Below are positions 38,583 through 50,985 of a stretch of 64,000 bases of DNA, one piece after another. This DNA is from Cordylochernes scorpioides (taxonomy: Eukaryota > Arthropoda > Arachnida > Pseudoscorpiones > Chernetidae). The notes beneath the pieces were generated by a model. That model worked only from the letters and a program-made list of their open reading frames with translations, had not been told where the DNA came from and searched no databases. The stretch's first letter is position 1. Every line of letters begins with the position of its first letter. The stretch lies in assembly GCA_030710605.1 (NCBI GenBank), contig CP092870.1, forward strand, positions 20,002,684-20,066,683, in the 5' to 3' direction. The position numbers were made by a program, and so were the translations under genes.

Positions 38583-38653
38583 GCATCGGTGGTTCAGTGG
38601 TAGAATGCTCGCCTGCCACGCGGGCGGCCCGGGTTCGATTCCCGGCCGATGCA
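38583..38653 (+). tRNA. tRNA-Gly (anticodon GCC)
   Basis: 71 nt. Acceptor GCATCGG (38583-38589) pairs with CCGATGC (38646-38652), discriminator A at 38653. A box TGGTTCAGTGG, anticodon loop CTGCCAC with GCC at 38615-38617, T-arm GGGTTCGATTCCC. A T12 run follows at once, a good RNA polymerase III terminator. All stems pair, so it looks functional. It sits within Helitron sequence, which is unusual. Confidence 0.9.
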
Positions 38654-38665
38654 TTTTTTTTTTTT
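38654..38665 (+). terminator. RNA polymerase III terminator of the tRNA-Gly
   Basis: T12 run directly after the tRNA 3' end. Confidence 0.8.
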
Positions 38666-39445
38666 ACAATTTTTAAAACTCTTTTATATTATCTTATATA
38701 AATAAAATTGAATGTCTGTCTGTCTGTACTCTATAGATTCAAAAACCATACATCCAATCGCCGTGAAATTTTGGGATATTATTAGGTATATCACCGGGAA
38801 GGTTTTTGAAAAATAATTTCATGAATATCTTGAATATCCTTAGTTATTTGCAGATTTGTAGATTTAACTCGCAAGCAGCGCCCCCATTGTGACGATGATA
38901 ACAAGTTTTCTTATCACTAAGTTTGTTATCTTAAATATTATTTATCAAAAGTAAGATTATCTCAGGATGACACGGCAATTTATTTGCGACAAGAATAATG
39001 ATACAATTCCAAGGCGAAGATACTATTCCTTTAACTTCCAATTACCGAGGGAACCAATTAATATTGATTTTATTCAACTTATCGAGTATTTCTCAAGGGA
39101 CCGGGAAAAAATGTTCACTAGATAAAACTATGATTTTCTAATGTAGAAAATTAGGAAAGACAAAATTCAGGATGACAAGGCACACAGGGACCGGGAAAAA
39201 ATGTTCACTTTATCGAGAGATTCAAATTTACGAGTTTCAAATTATCAAAATATATCTTTTTTATTTTTTAATAAGTTTTTAGAGAATTGTTTTAACAAAT
39301 GTTCGCTAGACAAACCTTCACTCGGGTAAAACCCCGGGCGAAGCCGAGTACGTTTTATAAGTTTAAAGAGAATTGTTTTAACAAATGTTCGTTAGACAAA
39401 CATTCACTCGGGTAAAACCCGGGCGAAGCCGGGCGGGTCCGCTAG

Positions 39446-41489
39446 TATAAGATAAATATAATAATTATAATAATGAAAAATTTCACAACGCGCGTCAGTA
39501 GAAAACCTTTTTACTAAATCTTCCCTCTTTCTCTCTCTCTCTCTCTCTCTAAAATAATTGCTATTAAAATTTAAAATGTTATATGTTAAAAGTACAATAT
39601 ATAACACTTGAATATGCACACAAACGTCAAATTTAAAAATGTCTTCTATAAAATTAAATATATTTCAATTATGGGAAATTATATCATTAATATTTCTCTA
39701 ATTAAAGTGTGCTCTTAAATCATAAAGCTCACATAAAAATTAATGATATATTTAAAATTTTTGTAATACCTAAAATTTGCAAAAAAATAATAATAATTTT
39801 TATTAAAATTAGATAGTTAAAAAACATCAACATCCAGTTTTGAACCCAGGCTGCGGAAGTACACGTGTAACATGTAAAAGAACCGCGCTACGGTTCAATA
39901 ACTTTTAAAACAACTGTAAATTCATTTTAGACCTTCTAATTTTGAAAAAGTCGTTTAGTCGCTTTTATTTTAATATCCAATCATTATAGTTTTCACAAAT
40001 ATTTTACAACTATTTTTGTAACAATTTTTTTTTTTTATTTGGAACAAATATTTAGCAGTTTTTAAGTCGTGTTTATGGAAGTTTTCTATTTTATTATACT
40101 ATTGAAACATTGTATTCATTCTATATAAAATACTTTCAAATATAGTTTTATAATATTTATTTTTTACATGTAACAAATGTATTTCCACCAGATTACGCGA
40201 GAAGCGCTGCTTGCGAGTGAAATTGCGAAACCCGAAACGCGTTTGTAGTTGACTTTTCTTGATTTATCATGAAATTGGGTTTGCCAAATATCACGAAACA
40301 AGTTGAATAAACGTTTAGTTCAATTTTTTTCCCTAGATGTCGCTCTGCCATTGACTTGTTAATATATCGGTTTTATACTTCAAACTTAATCAATTTGTGA
40401 TAAAAATGAAGTTTTATTAGAGTATATCTGGATATAAATTTGGGCGAATTTAGCCATAGTCTTTTAATAATTAATCTCTAAAATCTTTTAATTAGTATTA
40501 CAGCGTTTCCAGTAACAAAAATATTGAATTTTCCGAATTAACTAATGTTTTGATAGCTTAATAGAAAGAGAAAAAAAATAGAACCTATTCTATTCGTGAA
40601 TATCACCAATGTAAATGATGGTGAATTGAAATTATAAATTTCAATGGATAATTGATTTAAAATTTCAGATCTGGTGTTGAAAGAGCCTTGCTTTGTTTGA
40701 CTCTCTATAAATGCTCATTAAAAATATATTTCTAATTAATCATCAGCTTTTATGACTTTGGAACTGGTTGTTTTTATAAACTAATTTTTCAAATGTTAAA
40801 AGAATGTAATATATTTAGACACAGATTTATTATTCATATATTCTATATATCTTTTATTTTAAATTTCTGTATGCAAGCATTATTATAAAATTCAATTATA
40901 TCGTTTAAACATACCTTAAATATTACACTTATTTAAAATTAAAGCCAATTTAAAGCCGATTTGAATTTTTCAGCTATTTTAATATAAACGAAAATAATTT
41001 TACCTGACTTCACTGTTATTCTTCCTTTTTTCGGCACCATTTTTATTCCATATTAGCTTAAATAAAGACAACTAGGGGAAGGATTGAATGAACTTATTCA
41101 ATTGACACAGATTCAAGTTACACGGCAGCTGAACATTATATCGAGATACAGAAAAAAACAATTAGGATGATATTTGAAATATGGTGAAATGATCAATGTG
41201 AATATTACAGAATTTTATCCAAGTACAAGGTTTTGTATATTCACAGATGGGACAGGCAGTGACACGTCACTTTTAGAATATAAACTCTCACATTCTTATG
41301 GTATGTATTTTCTGATTCGAATGACTTTGTAAGAAGGAGAGAGTATAACAATGACAATAGGTATATAATAGTTCATGGTTATAAAAATCCATTATCGGTA
41401 TATCGGTATATATCATCCTAAAAATACATTTTAAATAATCAAATCTAATTCTGAAGGAGTATCATATAAGAAAGAGTAACAATGTTGAT
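39446..41489. other. AT-rich stretch with CT microsatellite and possible tRNA-like motif
   Basis: A CT run lies at 39529-39552. The complement of 39835-39900 has GTAGCGCGG (A box-like) and GGGTTCAAAAC (B box-like) and could be a decayed tRNA-derived SINE head; stems are poor. No other gene seen. 41352-41470 is one unit of a degenerate 115-bp repeat also at 42776-43000. Confidence 0.4.
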
Positions 41490-41502
41490 AGTTATATAAT
41501 TG

Positions 41503-42770
41503 AAGTAATAATTCATTCACTAAACTTTAACAACGAAATACTTTATGAGGAAAGAGTTTCTTTATTACACAAAATTAGATCACAAGCTTTCGGGCATAAT
41601 CACCCTTCTACTGGTGTAAAACGAGACAAAATATTAGTGGCATTCAGCTATATATATACAAAAGGTAAGAAAATAAGACAGATATGTAAAATTGTGCCAG
41701 AGAAAATTAACATAATATTGGAGGATCATTCATAAAAGTTAAGCAAGGCAAGTAAATAAACGTATAATACATTCAATACATGGCCATTACAGAAACTAAG
41801 TACGAACAACGACTGTTAAACGAAATAAAACAAAATAAAATAGAAATAAAATAAAATAAAATAACCAAAACTGCCATTGACGTGTAAAAGTATAAGTATG
41901 TTATGAAACCTAATCTTTCAGGTAGGAGGTTCCAGTACTAAATTATCATATATTTCAGGAAGGTCTATTGCTCTATTGATGCTTTTAAATTTTTTGGTGA
42001 GTATAGCTTCCAGGACCAATCGCTGGTGTTTGTTCTTAATCTCATGATAATGGGCCGAGGGGTTATAGATATTGAATGTGTGGCCTGTGTCCCGTATGCC
42101 AAGTATGTCGGAGAGACTGGGAGAATGGTGAAGACCAGAATGGTGGAGCATGATAGATCGGTAAAAAGGAAAGATCCCCGCTCTCTAGTTTACCAACACA
42201 TACGGGACACAGGCCACACATTCAATATCTATAACCCCTCGGCCCATTATCATGAGATTAAGAACAAACACCAGCGATTGGTCCTGGAAGCTATACTCAC
42301 CAAAAAATTTAAAAGCATCAATAGAGCAATAGACCTTCCTGAAATATATGATAATTTAGTACTGGAACCTCCTACCTGGAAGATTAGGTTTCATAACATA
42401 CTTATACTTTTACACGTCAATGGCAGTTTTGGTTATTTTATTTTATTTTATTTCTATTTTATTTTGTTTTATTTCGTTTAACAGTCGTTGTTCGTACTTA
42501 GTTTCTGTAATGGCCATGTATTGAATGTATTATACGTTTATTTACTTGCCTTGCTTAACTTTTATGAATGATCCTCCAATATTATGTTAATTTTCTCTGG
42601 CACAATTTTACATATCTGTCTTATTTTCTTACCTTTTGTATATATATAGCTGAATGCCACTAATATTTTGTCTCGTTTTACACCAGTAGAAGGGTGATTA
42701 TGCCCGAAAGCTTGTGATCTAATTTTGTGTAATAAAGAAACTCTTTCCTCATAAAGTATTTCGTTGTTAA
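41503..42770 (+). mobile_element. Penelope-like element B
   Basis: Flanked by a 13-bp duplication AGTTATATAATTG (41490-41502 and 42771-42783). Arms (about 41528-42075 and 42190-42770) are reverse complements that include AAGCTTTCGGGCATAATCACCC. A GIY-YIG frame lies over the centre. It inserted into a degenerate repeat whose units remain on both sides. Reverse transcriptase is absent, so it is a short non-autonomous derivative. Confidence 0.8.
42065..42380 (+). pseudogene. GIY-YIG endonuclease domain of Penelope-like element B
   Basis: IECVACVPYAKYVGETGRMV contains the YVGETGR core; MVEHDRSVKRKDPRSLVYQH and DTGHTFNIYNPSAHYHEIKNKH follow, with the RLVLEAILTKK helix near the end. Comparable to the domain in element A but closer to complete. 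Upstream reverse transcriptase coding is missing. Confidence 0.8.
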
Positions 42771-43599
42771 AGTTATATAATTGTTCATTGTTATAAAAAT
42801 CCATTATCGGTATATATCATCATAAAAATATTATTTAAATCATCATTATAATTCTAAAGGAGTATCATGTAATAGAGGGTAACAATGACAATAGTTATAT
42901 AAGAGTTCATTGTTATAAAAAAATTCCATTACTTACGATATATATCATCTCATAAAATATATTTTAAATCATCAAATCTAATTCTAGAGGAATGTCATGT
43001 TTTAAATGAATAAGAAGAGAGCAAAAAGATGAATAGAAGAAAAAACAGACAGGATTTGAATTCATCATATATTATATCTATGTTTATGTATTAAATGTAT
43101 TCAATGTTTAAGAGAATAATCATTCTACCATGGGATCTAATATTTTATCCGATTCAGTTTTATCTAAATTCTCAAACTGTAGAAGAAGAATAAACGAATT
43201 GCTATCGCAGAAGAAACAAATTACCTCATCTCGAGACATTAAATAGTTTGAAGGTTTCTTTGAGAACACCGTATTCTATATACAGTTACGAGCGTCATTC
43301 TTCATCTCCTAATAATCAGTTTTCGTCTCTGTCACCGTTTTTTTTTTTTTTGGAATGGCGCCCTCCTATTGGTTGGCTACGATCACGCCACCTTTGCCTC
43401 CACCCCCCCACTCGCTTTTACGTTTTTGTAACTATTGTGTTGGAGCGGGTCGCTCCTTAAATAAATGCATATATTAGATAATAACCAAATGGAATCCTCT
43501 CTTTCTTTTTCCCAGTAAGAGACGCCTACGGAAGCCAATACATAGACAGATAAAGCACATAGGCTATAGTTATTAACTAACATATGCATTTATTTAAGG

Positions 43600-43686
43600 C
43601 GCCAATTTATAATTGTAACAAATAGTATTTGAATCAAAACATTCTATCGGGGAATACACGGGCGTTGCCCGGGTCATTCGGCTAGT
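43600..43686 (+). mobile_element. Helitron 3' end
   Basis: Hairpin CGGGCGTTGCCCG, then GGTCATTCGGCTAG followed by T. The segment GGCGCCAATTTATAATTGTAACAAATAGTATTTGAATC is the reverse complement of 51020-51060, so this belongs to the same Helitron family as 50986-52068. The 5' end was not located. Confidence 0.7.
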
Positions 43687-43687
43687 C

Positions 43688-45076
43688 TACCATAACAACT
43701 ACATAAAACCCCAAAACGAATGTATCAAATCTTGAGCAATCTCATATATAAACTCATGATGGATTCAAGCATAAAATCTTTTAATTCTACTTCTTAATCA
43801 GATGATAGTCCCATTGGTTATTTTTTATTCTTTATAAAGCCTATTTCAAAAGCAGCCAGACAACTTCGAATATGATTGAATATAGAAGATAGAACTAATG
43901 AATGATGATATTTGATGGGGACTGGACCAAATGATAGGTCTAATTGTTACAAAACCACATGACGCCAGATAAGCTTTTTTTAAACTATTTAAATCTGTAC
44001 CTAGATAAGGATTTAAAATTTGCTCATAATCAAACCGTTTCTCAACAAGTAATGCTGTAAAAACTATTTTAGATATAGTTCCGAATGCAACACATATTCC
44101 TCACAAAAAGAGGTTCAACATAAGTATCGAGGAATAACGAGGTTGAATGGAACTTGTTGAGATTCTTGTAGAAAGTTGGCATCTTGTATTTGTCGGCTAC
44201 AAAAGCTGAGATCTGGTGTTTGATTCCTGCTGAATGATTGTTACATCTGAGAGATAGTGCTTGTATCGTATGTTATTAGCTTTATTCTAGGAGACATCGT
44301 TATTTCATAAGTTGAATAGAATAATTTCAACCACGTCGGTGACAATATGCCAATCTTTTATCCATATATTCTTAATTAAAGTCTGCTATGTGTAAAATTA
44401 GTTCTAGATGTGGAGGTAAAATGTAACTATTAGTTTTCAAACGGACAATTGGGAACATACGTACGCTTCAGTCCTGAATTTTGGCTTTAGAGAACTTTTT
44501 ATATGAGATATGTTTTCCAATCTATTTGTGGGTAGCAAAATGGAATTTTTCTTAGTGCTTTTGTATCATGCTGCTAAGAGGTTGGAGAAGACTCACGGTC
44601 CAGTCCACTAGGTTTTCTTTTATCCATAGCCGTTATAATACCGCTCTCTCTAATCGAGCATGGATTATTGACTGATAATTCTTAAAATTTTATAAAATTA
44701 TTCTAATTATGATCATCATTCTAATTTTGGTTTACGTGCCATAATACACGCCATAATAAACCTAGTGGGTAGTGTTAGCGACTTTTTTTATTATAAGAGT
44801 GTAACACGCGTTAAAAGCAATTCGACATTAGCACATTTAAGGTACTAGAGCCCTCTTTAGTTATCTGCATTCACTATTTGGGTTGTACCTATACAAATAT
44901 CTGTAGTAATTAAGGAAAAAAATATGTTTGTGGGATATTATTATATCTCATAATATTGAAAATCAACGAGGTCTCCATCAACACTCTATAAAATATAAGT
45001 TTCCCGCTGGTCTGCTAGTGAGAAAATAGGTGAATAATCACAATAACAGCTGTCTGTCTTGATGGATATTATCAGA
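43688..45076. other. Intergenic stretch, nothing assigned
   Basis: AT-rich, no gene or element recognised. Confidence 0.4.
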
Positions 45077-45384
45077 CTAGACGAATGGCCCGGGCAACGC
45101 CCGGGTTTTACCCGAGTGCGAATATATTTTAAAAACGTTGTCTTGGGTGGTCGCTATAGACAGGGTGGTCTGTATAGACAGGTGTATGTATCACACAGCC
45201 GATAACAGGGTTGTCTAGAGTGGCCGCTATAGACAGGGTGGTCTGTATAGACAGGTGTATGTATCACACTGCTGATAACAGGGTTGTCTAGAGGGGGGCA
45301 GGGAGGACACGTGTTCGCCGGCAGCCAATGGGCGCGCATTCTATCCGTGAGCTTCAGAGAGAATAAGGCAATTATATATATAGA
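45077..45384 (-). mobile_element. Short Helitron with two internal 73-bp repeats
   Basis: On the complement it begins TCTATATATATAATTGCC (45384 down) and ends with hairpin CCCGGGCGTTGCCCGGG..CTAG (45080-45077) then T. 308 bp. Inside, a 73-bp unit with TATAGACAGGGTGGTCTG is present twice (from 45152 and 45225). Confidence 0.8.
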
Positions 45385-45572
45385 TGATAAAATTGATTGT
45401 AGATTCTCCCACATAGGCAATAAAGGTTTAACCGAAAGTTCTACAATTTTTTCATGTTAACTGAGTAAAAATTTTAAGAGACTTTTATAATTTGAAGACC
45501 TTTATGTAAAACGGCAAGATATTGCGTCAGACAACGTGGTCTGATGAGGACTAGCCTTTACCTAAATGGAAT

Positions 45573-45797
45573 TGCTGAACTGTGTGCCTCCTTCAAATAC
45601 GCAGTGGCTTCCAGCGCGCCTACGTCCGGGACGACGTGGCATTGAGGAGCTTCCAACCACCACCACTAGAGGCGCTGCACTTATCCCTTCACTTCCTGTT
45701 TATGTCTTCCCTTGTTCTGGCTGCTTGCTATGTCGTGATATATTAAAACTTATATATTTCAATCTATTCTGCATCTGATTGAACCACCGATCCAATA
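45573..45797 (+). repeat. 5' LTR of the Copia element
   Basis: 225 bp, matches 49808-50037 with small indels. Confidence 0.8.
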
Positions 45798-45799
45798 AG

Positions 45800-45820
45800 T
45801 GGTAGCAGAGCGTGGTTCCC
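45800..45820 (+). promoter_or_regulatory. Primer-binding site of the Copia element
   Basis: TGGTAGCAGAGCGTGGTTCC matches the complement of an animal initiator tRNA-Met 3' end (..CTCTGCTACCA) over its first 11 bases. Copia elements often use initiator tRNA-Met. Confidence 0.6.
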
Positions 45821-45915
45821 TAGCTCTGTGGTTCAAGTTCTGCATATCCTCGTGAGCAAAATTCCTTCAGCGAAGCTACCTCCGCTTGCTTTCGTCGAAA
45901 AGTTGCTGCGTCACC

Positions 45916-48900
45916 ATGGCGGCCATTAGTGCAACAACGGCAGTGGTTGAAAATTGAACGGCCAAAATTACCGCTCATGGAAGTACAACATCAAGATGCT
46001 ACTAATTGAGAAGGGCTTGTGGGATGTGATGATTAAAGATGAAGATACCCAAGATGCTCAACTAAAAGCTCAAAAGGATAGAGCTTTGGCTGTTATCGTG
46101 TTGTCGATAAATGCAGAACACCAAATCCACATCATCGACTGTACATCGTCACAGGATGCGTGGAAAAATCTGGAACAGGTTTTTGAGCCAAAATATCGTT
46201 CGAGGATACTACAGTTAAAGAAGCAGTTTGTGAACATCAAGCTTCAAACTGGTGAGCCAATGTTAGACTGAATAGATTGAAAATTTTCACGGACCATTTA
46301 AAAGAGGCAGGTGCGGAAGTCGACGATCAAGATATAGCATACAGCATGCTATCAGGGTTACCTGACAGCTTCGATACCCTGGTGATGTCGTTCGGAAATG
46401 TCGAGGACTCTGACTTCATATCGAACAAGGTTAGAAATACTCTACTCACAGAGTATGAAAGAATATCTGCCCGAGACGGAGCAAGTTCAGGTCTCGGCGA
46501 AGCACTCATTTTTTCAAAGGACGACACTAGGAAGACTTCCAGAAAACAAGGAGTCAAGTGCTACCGATGTTCGAAAATCGGCCATATCGACAAGGATTGT
46601 AGGTCGTCCATCAACCGAGACTACAAGGCGGATAAAAGCTACAGCAGGAAGAAAGACTCTTTTAAATCTCCGTCGGAGAATATGTTCATGGCCTTCAATG
46701 CAGTCTCTTCGGAAGATGAATTCATCTTGGACAGCGGCGCAACACTTCACGTCTGTAAGAACCGAAAATGGTTTACAAGTTTCCAGCCTACTACGTGTGA
46801 GCCCATCCAGACTGCGAGCGGCAACCTACAAGTAGAGGGAGTTGGAAATATCCACATGAAGATGTACCTAGATACTGGAACGCAAGATGTCACCTTGAAT
46901 GACGTGCTTTTTGTGCCCCAAACAAGAAATTTGCTTTCTGTGTCGCAAACAGAGGATAAAGGCAAGCATATCAAGATTTGTAACCATAAGGCAAGAGTTT
47001 TCAGTGACAACAGAGTGATATGTGTGGCAAGGAACCTAAATGGATTGTACATCGTTAGAAGTAAGCCTATCTTACAAAATGCGCACTTAGCTAGTTCAAG
47101 TCCGCCTACACTAGAACTTTGGCATAAACGTTTTATGCATATCAATGCAGACACTTTAAACAAGTTAGCTTAAAATAGCGTTGTTAATGGTCTTGAAATT
47201 TCCAAAGAAGAAATGTCAATATGCGATGATTGCTGTATGACAAAGTCAACAATGTCGCCACAGAAAAGCTCTCCATATAAAATAAAAACTAAAATTTTGT
47301 TAGAGTTAGTACATAGCGATCTGTGTGGACCATATCCAGTTGATTCTTTTGCTGGGTTACGCTATTTTCTAACATTTACAGACGATTTCTCCCGCAGAGT
47401 TATTGTTTATTTCTTGAAGCATAAAGATCAAGTTATTGAATACTTTGACATCTTTAGGGCTAGAGCCGAAAGAGAAACAGGTCATAAGATTAAACGTTGC
47501 GGACAGATAACGGGTTAGAATATTGTAATAAAAACTTTAAACAAAAACTTGAGAGCCTTGGAATAAAACACGAATTAACGAATTCTTACAGCCCTCAGCA
47601 AAATGGCGTCTCGGAGCGTTTAAATCGTTCGTTACTTGACATGGCTAGAGCGTCAATTCACAACTCTGAATTGCCACAAAATTTCTGGGCTGAAAGCGTT
47701 AATTGTGCCGCATACATTAAAAATAGAACCCTTTTTAGCGCTCTTGATAACAAAGTTCCAGAGGAAATTTGACTTTCAAGAAAAGTGAGCGTATGTCATT
47801 TTAAAATATTTGGAGCTCTAGCTTATGCTCATATTCCAAAGCAAAAACGAAAGAAATTCGACCGTCGAGCTAAAAGATGTATCTTAGTCGGATTTTCAAC
47901 ACAATCCAAAAGTTATAGACTCTGGGATAATGATTCTAAACAAGTGTTCATAACTAAACATGCTAGATTCGACGAAAATAAGGTCGGTTTAAACCAGCTT
48001 AAGGATGACGTAACGGAGGGTAGCGAGGCTAAAAACAGTTTCGTTTGGTTGCCGGAACAGGGCAAAGTTCTCCCGCCACGTGATCCTGACCTTCAACCAG
48101 GTTACGACAGTCAACTAGAAGTTCCGTCGACTTCAGAAATTAGAGATATAGTGGGGGTAGTTCTGATAATACTTTGAGCCTCCGTAGTCGAGAAAATGAA
48201 AGAAAAACAATGAATCTTGCAAATGTTGAACTAAATTTATGCGAGGTGTCTTAACCTCAAACATTGGAGAAGCTGTTTGCTCACCCGAATCGGATCTTTG
48301 GAAAAATGCGATGCAAGAAAAGTTAAATTGTTTAGAAGAAAGACTAACATGGGTTATCACTAATTTACCTAAAAATAAGAAAGTAATCGGTAATCGTTGG
48401 GTTTTTAAAATAAAAGGAGATTCTAAAGGAAAGGTCAGTAAATTTAAAACTAGGCTCGTAGCCAAAGGTTACAGCCAGACACCCAATATTGACTTTAATC
48501 AAACATATGCCCCTGTTGCCAATTTCGGTATAATCCGAATGCTTTTAGATTTGACCCAAAATGCTGGCTGGGTAAATAGGCATTTAAACATAAATAATGC
48601 ATATTTATATGGGGAACTTCATGAAGAATTGTACATGGCTTTACCTCCAGGAGTAAAGCTTCAGGATTCTAAAGATAAAGTTCTTAGACTTTTAAAACCT
48701 ATCTATGGGCTTAACAAGCAGCCTTTTGTTGGAATACCACGCTGAGTCAATTTCTTGAAAAAGTGGGCTTTTCTAAAATTCCATCGTGCAATTGCATTTT
48801 TGTGCTTGACGATAGGGCAATCATAGCAATTTATGTAGACGACTTAGCGATATTTGCTGTTGACCAGAACACACTTGACGAAATCGAGGATAAGATTATA

Positions 48901-49748
48901 CAAAAGTTTCAAATTAAAAGTCTCGGGCCCATTACATTCTTTTTAGGTGTCGAGATAAATTACGGCAAAGAGAGTTTGTCTCTTAATCAAAGACATTACA
49001 TACAAACTTTACTTGAAAGATATAATATGTTCGAAGTTCGCAATGTATGTGCGCCTTTAGACCCAGCTATCATACTATCTAAAATAGATTGGCTCCATAC
49101 ACAAGCTGAAATAGACCAAATGTCTAATATACCATACAAAGAGCTAATTGGTGCATTGTTGTATTTGTCCAATTGCACTAGACCAGATATCTCTTTTGCT
49201 ACTTCGAAACTTTCCGAATTTTGTGCAAACCAGGAAAGAAGCATTGAGAAGCTGCAAAACATGTTTTGAGATATCTATCGAGTACCATTGACTTAGAACT
49301 CTCCTATGTCAAAGGAAACAACAATAAAGTCGCAATGTTCACAGACGCCGATTATGGGAGTGACACAGATGATCGAAGATCCTACTCCGGAATGGTTGCA
49401 GTTATTGATGGGAATGTCATCAATTGGCGATCTAAAAAGCAGTAATGTGTTTCGTTGTCTACCATGGAATCGGAGTATATAGCATTATGTCACAGTGCTA
49501 AAGAGGCCGTCTGGCTCGGTCAAACCCTGTCTGATCTTGGATTTATCTCGCACTTTGCCAAACCACTCACAATCTACTGTGACAATCGATCAGCCATAGA
49601 CTTCTCTAAGAATAACATTGAGAATAATCTTTTCAAGCACATCTCAGTTCCGTTCCACTACACAAGAGAAAATATAAATCTGGTGCTATCGTTGTCCAGT
49701 TCGTCAACACCAAGGAAAACATGGCCGATATCCAAACCAAGACTTTAA
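45916..49748 (+). pseudogene. Copia gag-pol pseudogene
   Basis: Starts MAAISATTAVVE at 45916 (frameshift near 45950). Gag UBN2-like core: YRSWKYNIKMLLIEKGLWDVM, 45966-46030. Zinc knuckle CYRCSKIGHIDKDC near 46558-46600. Protease FILDSGATLHV near 46722-46755. Pre-integrase LELWHKRFMHI near 47110. Integrase Asp in LVHSDLCGPY (near 47308), Asp in RTDNGLEY (near 47500) and Glu in GVSERLNRS (near 47610). RT: WVFKIKGD..RLVAKGYSQ (48400-48480) and active-site YVDD at 48832-48843. RNase H: FTDADYGSD (near 49337) and STMESEYIALCHSAKEAVW (near 49458). Stops or frameshifts at about 45950, 46271, 47173, 47510, 47772, 48177, 48745, 49269 and 49440. Confidence 0.9.
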
Positions 49749-49807
49749 AGAAGTTGATGCACAGGGATGCATGTTTCCAGATGAATTTGAAATCGCAAGT
49801 GGGGGAA

Positions 49808-50037
49808 TGCTGATCTGTGTGCTTCCTTCAAATACACAGTGGCTTCCAGCTCGCCTACGTCACGGGACGACGTGGCATTGAGGAGCTTCCAACCACCACC
49901 ACTAGAGGCGCTGCACCTTTCCCTTCACTTCCTGTTTATGTCTTCCCTTGTTCAGGCTGTTTGCCATGTCGTGAGATATAATAAAACTTATATATTTCAA
50001 TCTATTCTGCATCTCTGATTGAACCACCGATCCAACA
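49808..50037 (+). repeat. 3' LTR of the Copia element
   Basis: About 230 bp; preceded by the purine tract AGTGGGGGAA. Confidence 0.8.
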
Positions 50038-50985
50038 GGAACTTTCTCTATACATCCTCGCAGATGCTTTATTGAGAACCCTTGATTATAAGATAAAGTA
50101 TCTGTGCAAGATTCATATTATATGACATATATATATCAAGTAGAATTGAAAATACTTTTTGAAAACCGGCGTCTCTTTAGAGTTCACGTTTGTATATGGT
50201 TACATAGTTAAAAAATTACCAGTATAGATTTATATATGTGGAGTCCTGTGGTTGTGCAATCCTTCGTTGTGGTAATCCAATCGATTTAATCTATGGTTAG
50301 GTATCCTGTCGACTTAATCTATGGTGTGTGACCCTGTCAACTCTCGCTATACTGTGGTAACCGAGAGGAACAGCCAGTATGTGGAGAGTTTTCCAGTACC
50401 TCTCTGCACCTTTGAAGACCTTTAACAGTTCTCACAGAGTACAGGCAGTCGTGGGAGAGGCAGAATGGAAAGCTTGGGAATGTCCATTAAAAAAAGTAAC
50501 GAAGAGACACAGTTGTACTAGGAAAGTCGCGTGAACAGATAGGAATTGAGCTAGGAGCAAAAGACGGAGATTTGAGAAAAGTTATTTCTGTTCTATATGG
50601 TCGATGAGGTGGACCTTGGACACAACCGACAAGGGCTCCCGCTGATGGTGAAGTGACAATTTTTTTCTGGCCCTGTTGGAGGCTTATATATCTTTGCCAA
50701 AAGGAAGTATTGGGTTTCAGCGGATGCAACAAGGGCGTGGATAGGAAGAGATCATTGTACACTCTGGCAACGCCCTGGCATCTTCTAGGCCTCGTTGGAC
50801 TTCTATCTCAATCTCTTGCTTTAGCTCAACTCTGAATCTATTACAGAGTTTTATTTATTTATCCTCAGTTTGAACAAAGTACATTACATATGGTGATGCA
50901 ATGACACATGTCAAGCATGCGTATAATTATTTATAGATGTGTTTTTAATATTCAACATAACAATCTTGTTATATAATATACAATA
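50038..50985. other. Unassigned stretch
   Basis: 50220-50830 is somewhat GC-richer, with frames on both strands (50487-50762 minus) but no motif I recognise. Confidence 0.4.

Larger units (their letters stand above)
36916..39445 (+). mobile_element. Nested Helitron cluster
   Basis: Helitron-type 5' starts TCTATATATATAAAA..GTCTGTCTG occur at 36916 and about 38341, and a diverged one at about 38690. The block after 36916 (CCAATCGCCGTGAAATTTTG) is repeated at 38755. 3' ends with GC hairpin CCCGGGCGAAGCCGGG lie near 39330-39352 and 39416-39431, the outer finishing in CTAG at 39442-39445 followed by T. This is the TC..hairpin-CTAG layout of non-autonomous Helitrons. No helicase is encoded here. 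Confidence 0.75.
45573..50037 (+). mobile_element. Ty1/Copia LTR retrotransposon, degenerate
   Basis: LTRs 45573-45797 and 49808-50037 (start TGCTGA, CTGTGTGC; right end ..CCAACA, left copy ..CCAATA). Flanks GGAAT (45568-45572) and GGAAC (50038-50042) look like a mutated 5-bp duplication. The PBS is at 45800 and the GGGGGAA purine tract lies before the right LTR. Gag, protease, integrase, reverse transcriptase and RNase H follow in Copia order, all broken. LTRs differ by several substitutions and indels, so older than the Gypsy copy. Confidence 0.9.

Noticed and set aside
39835..39900. Second tRNA gene on the minus strand
   Set aside because: A- and B-box-like words exist, but acceptor and D stems do not pair; at most a decayed SINE head.
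45566..45778. 70-aa plus-strand frame
   Set aside because: Lies within the Copia LTR and has no coding role there.
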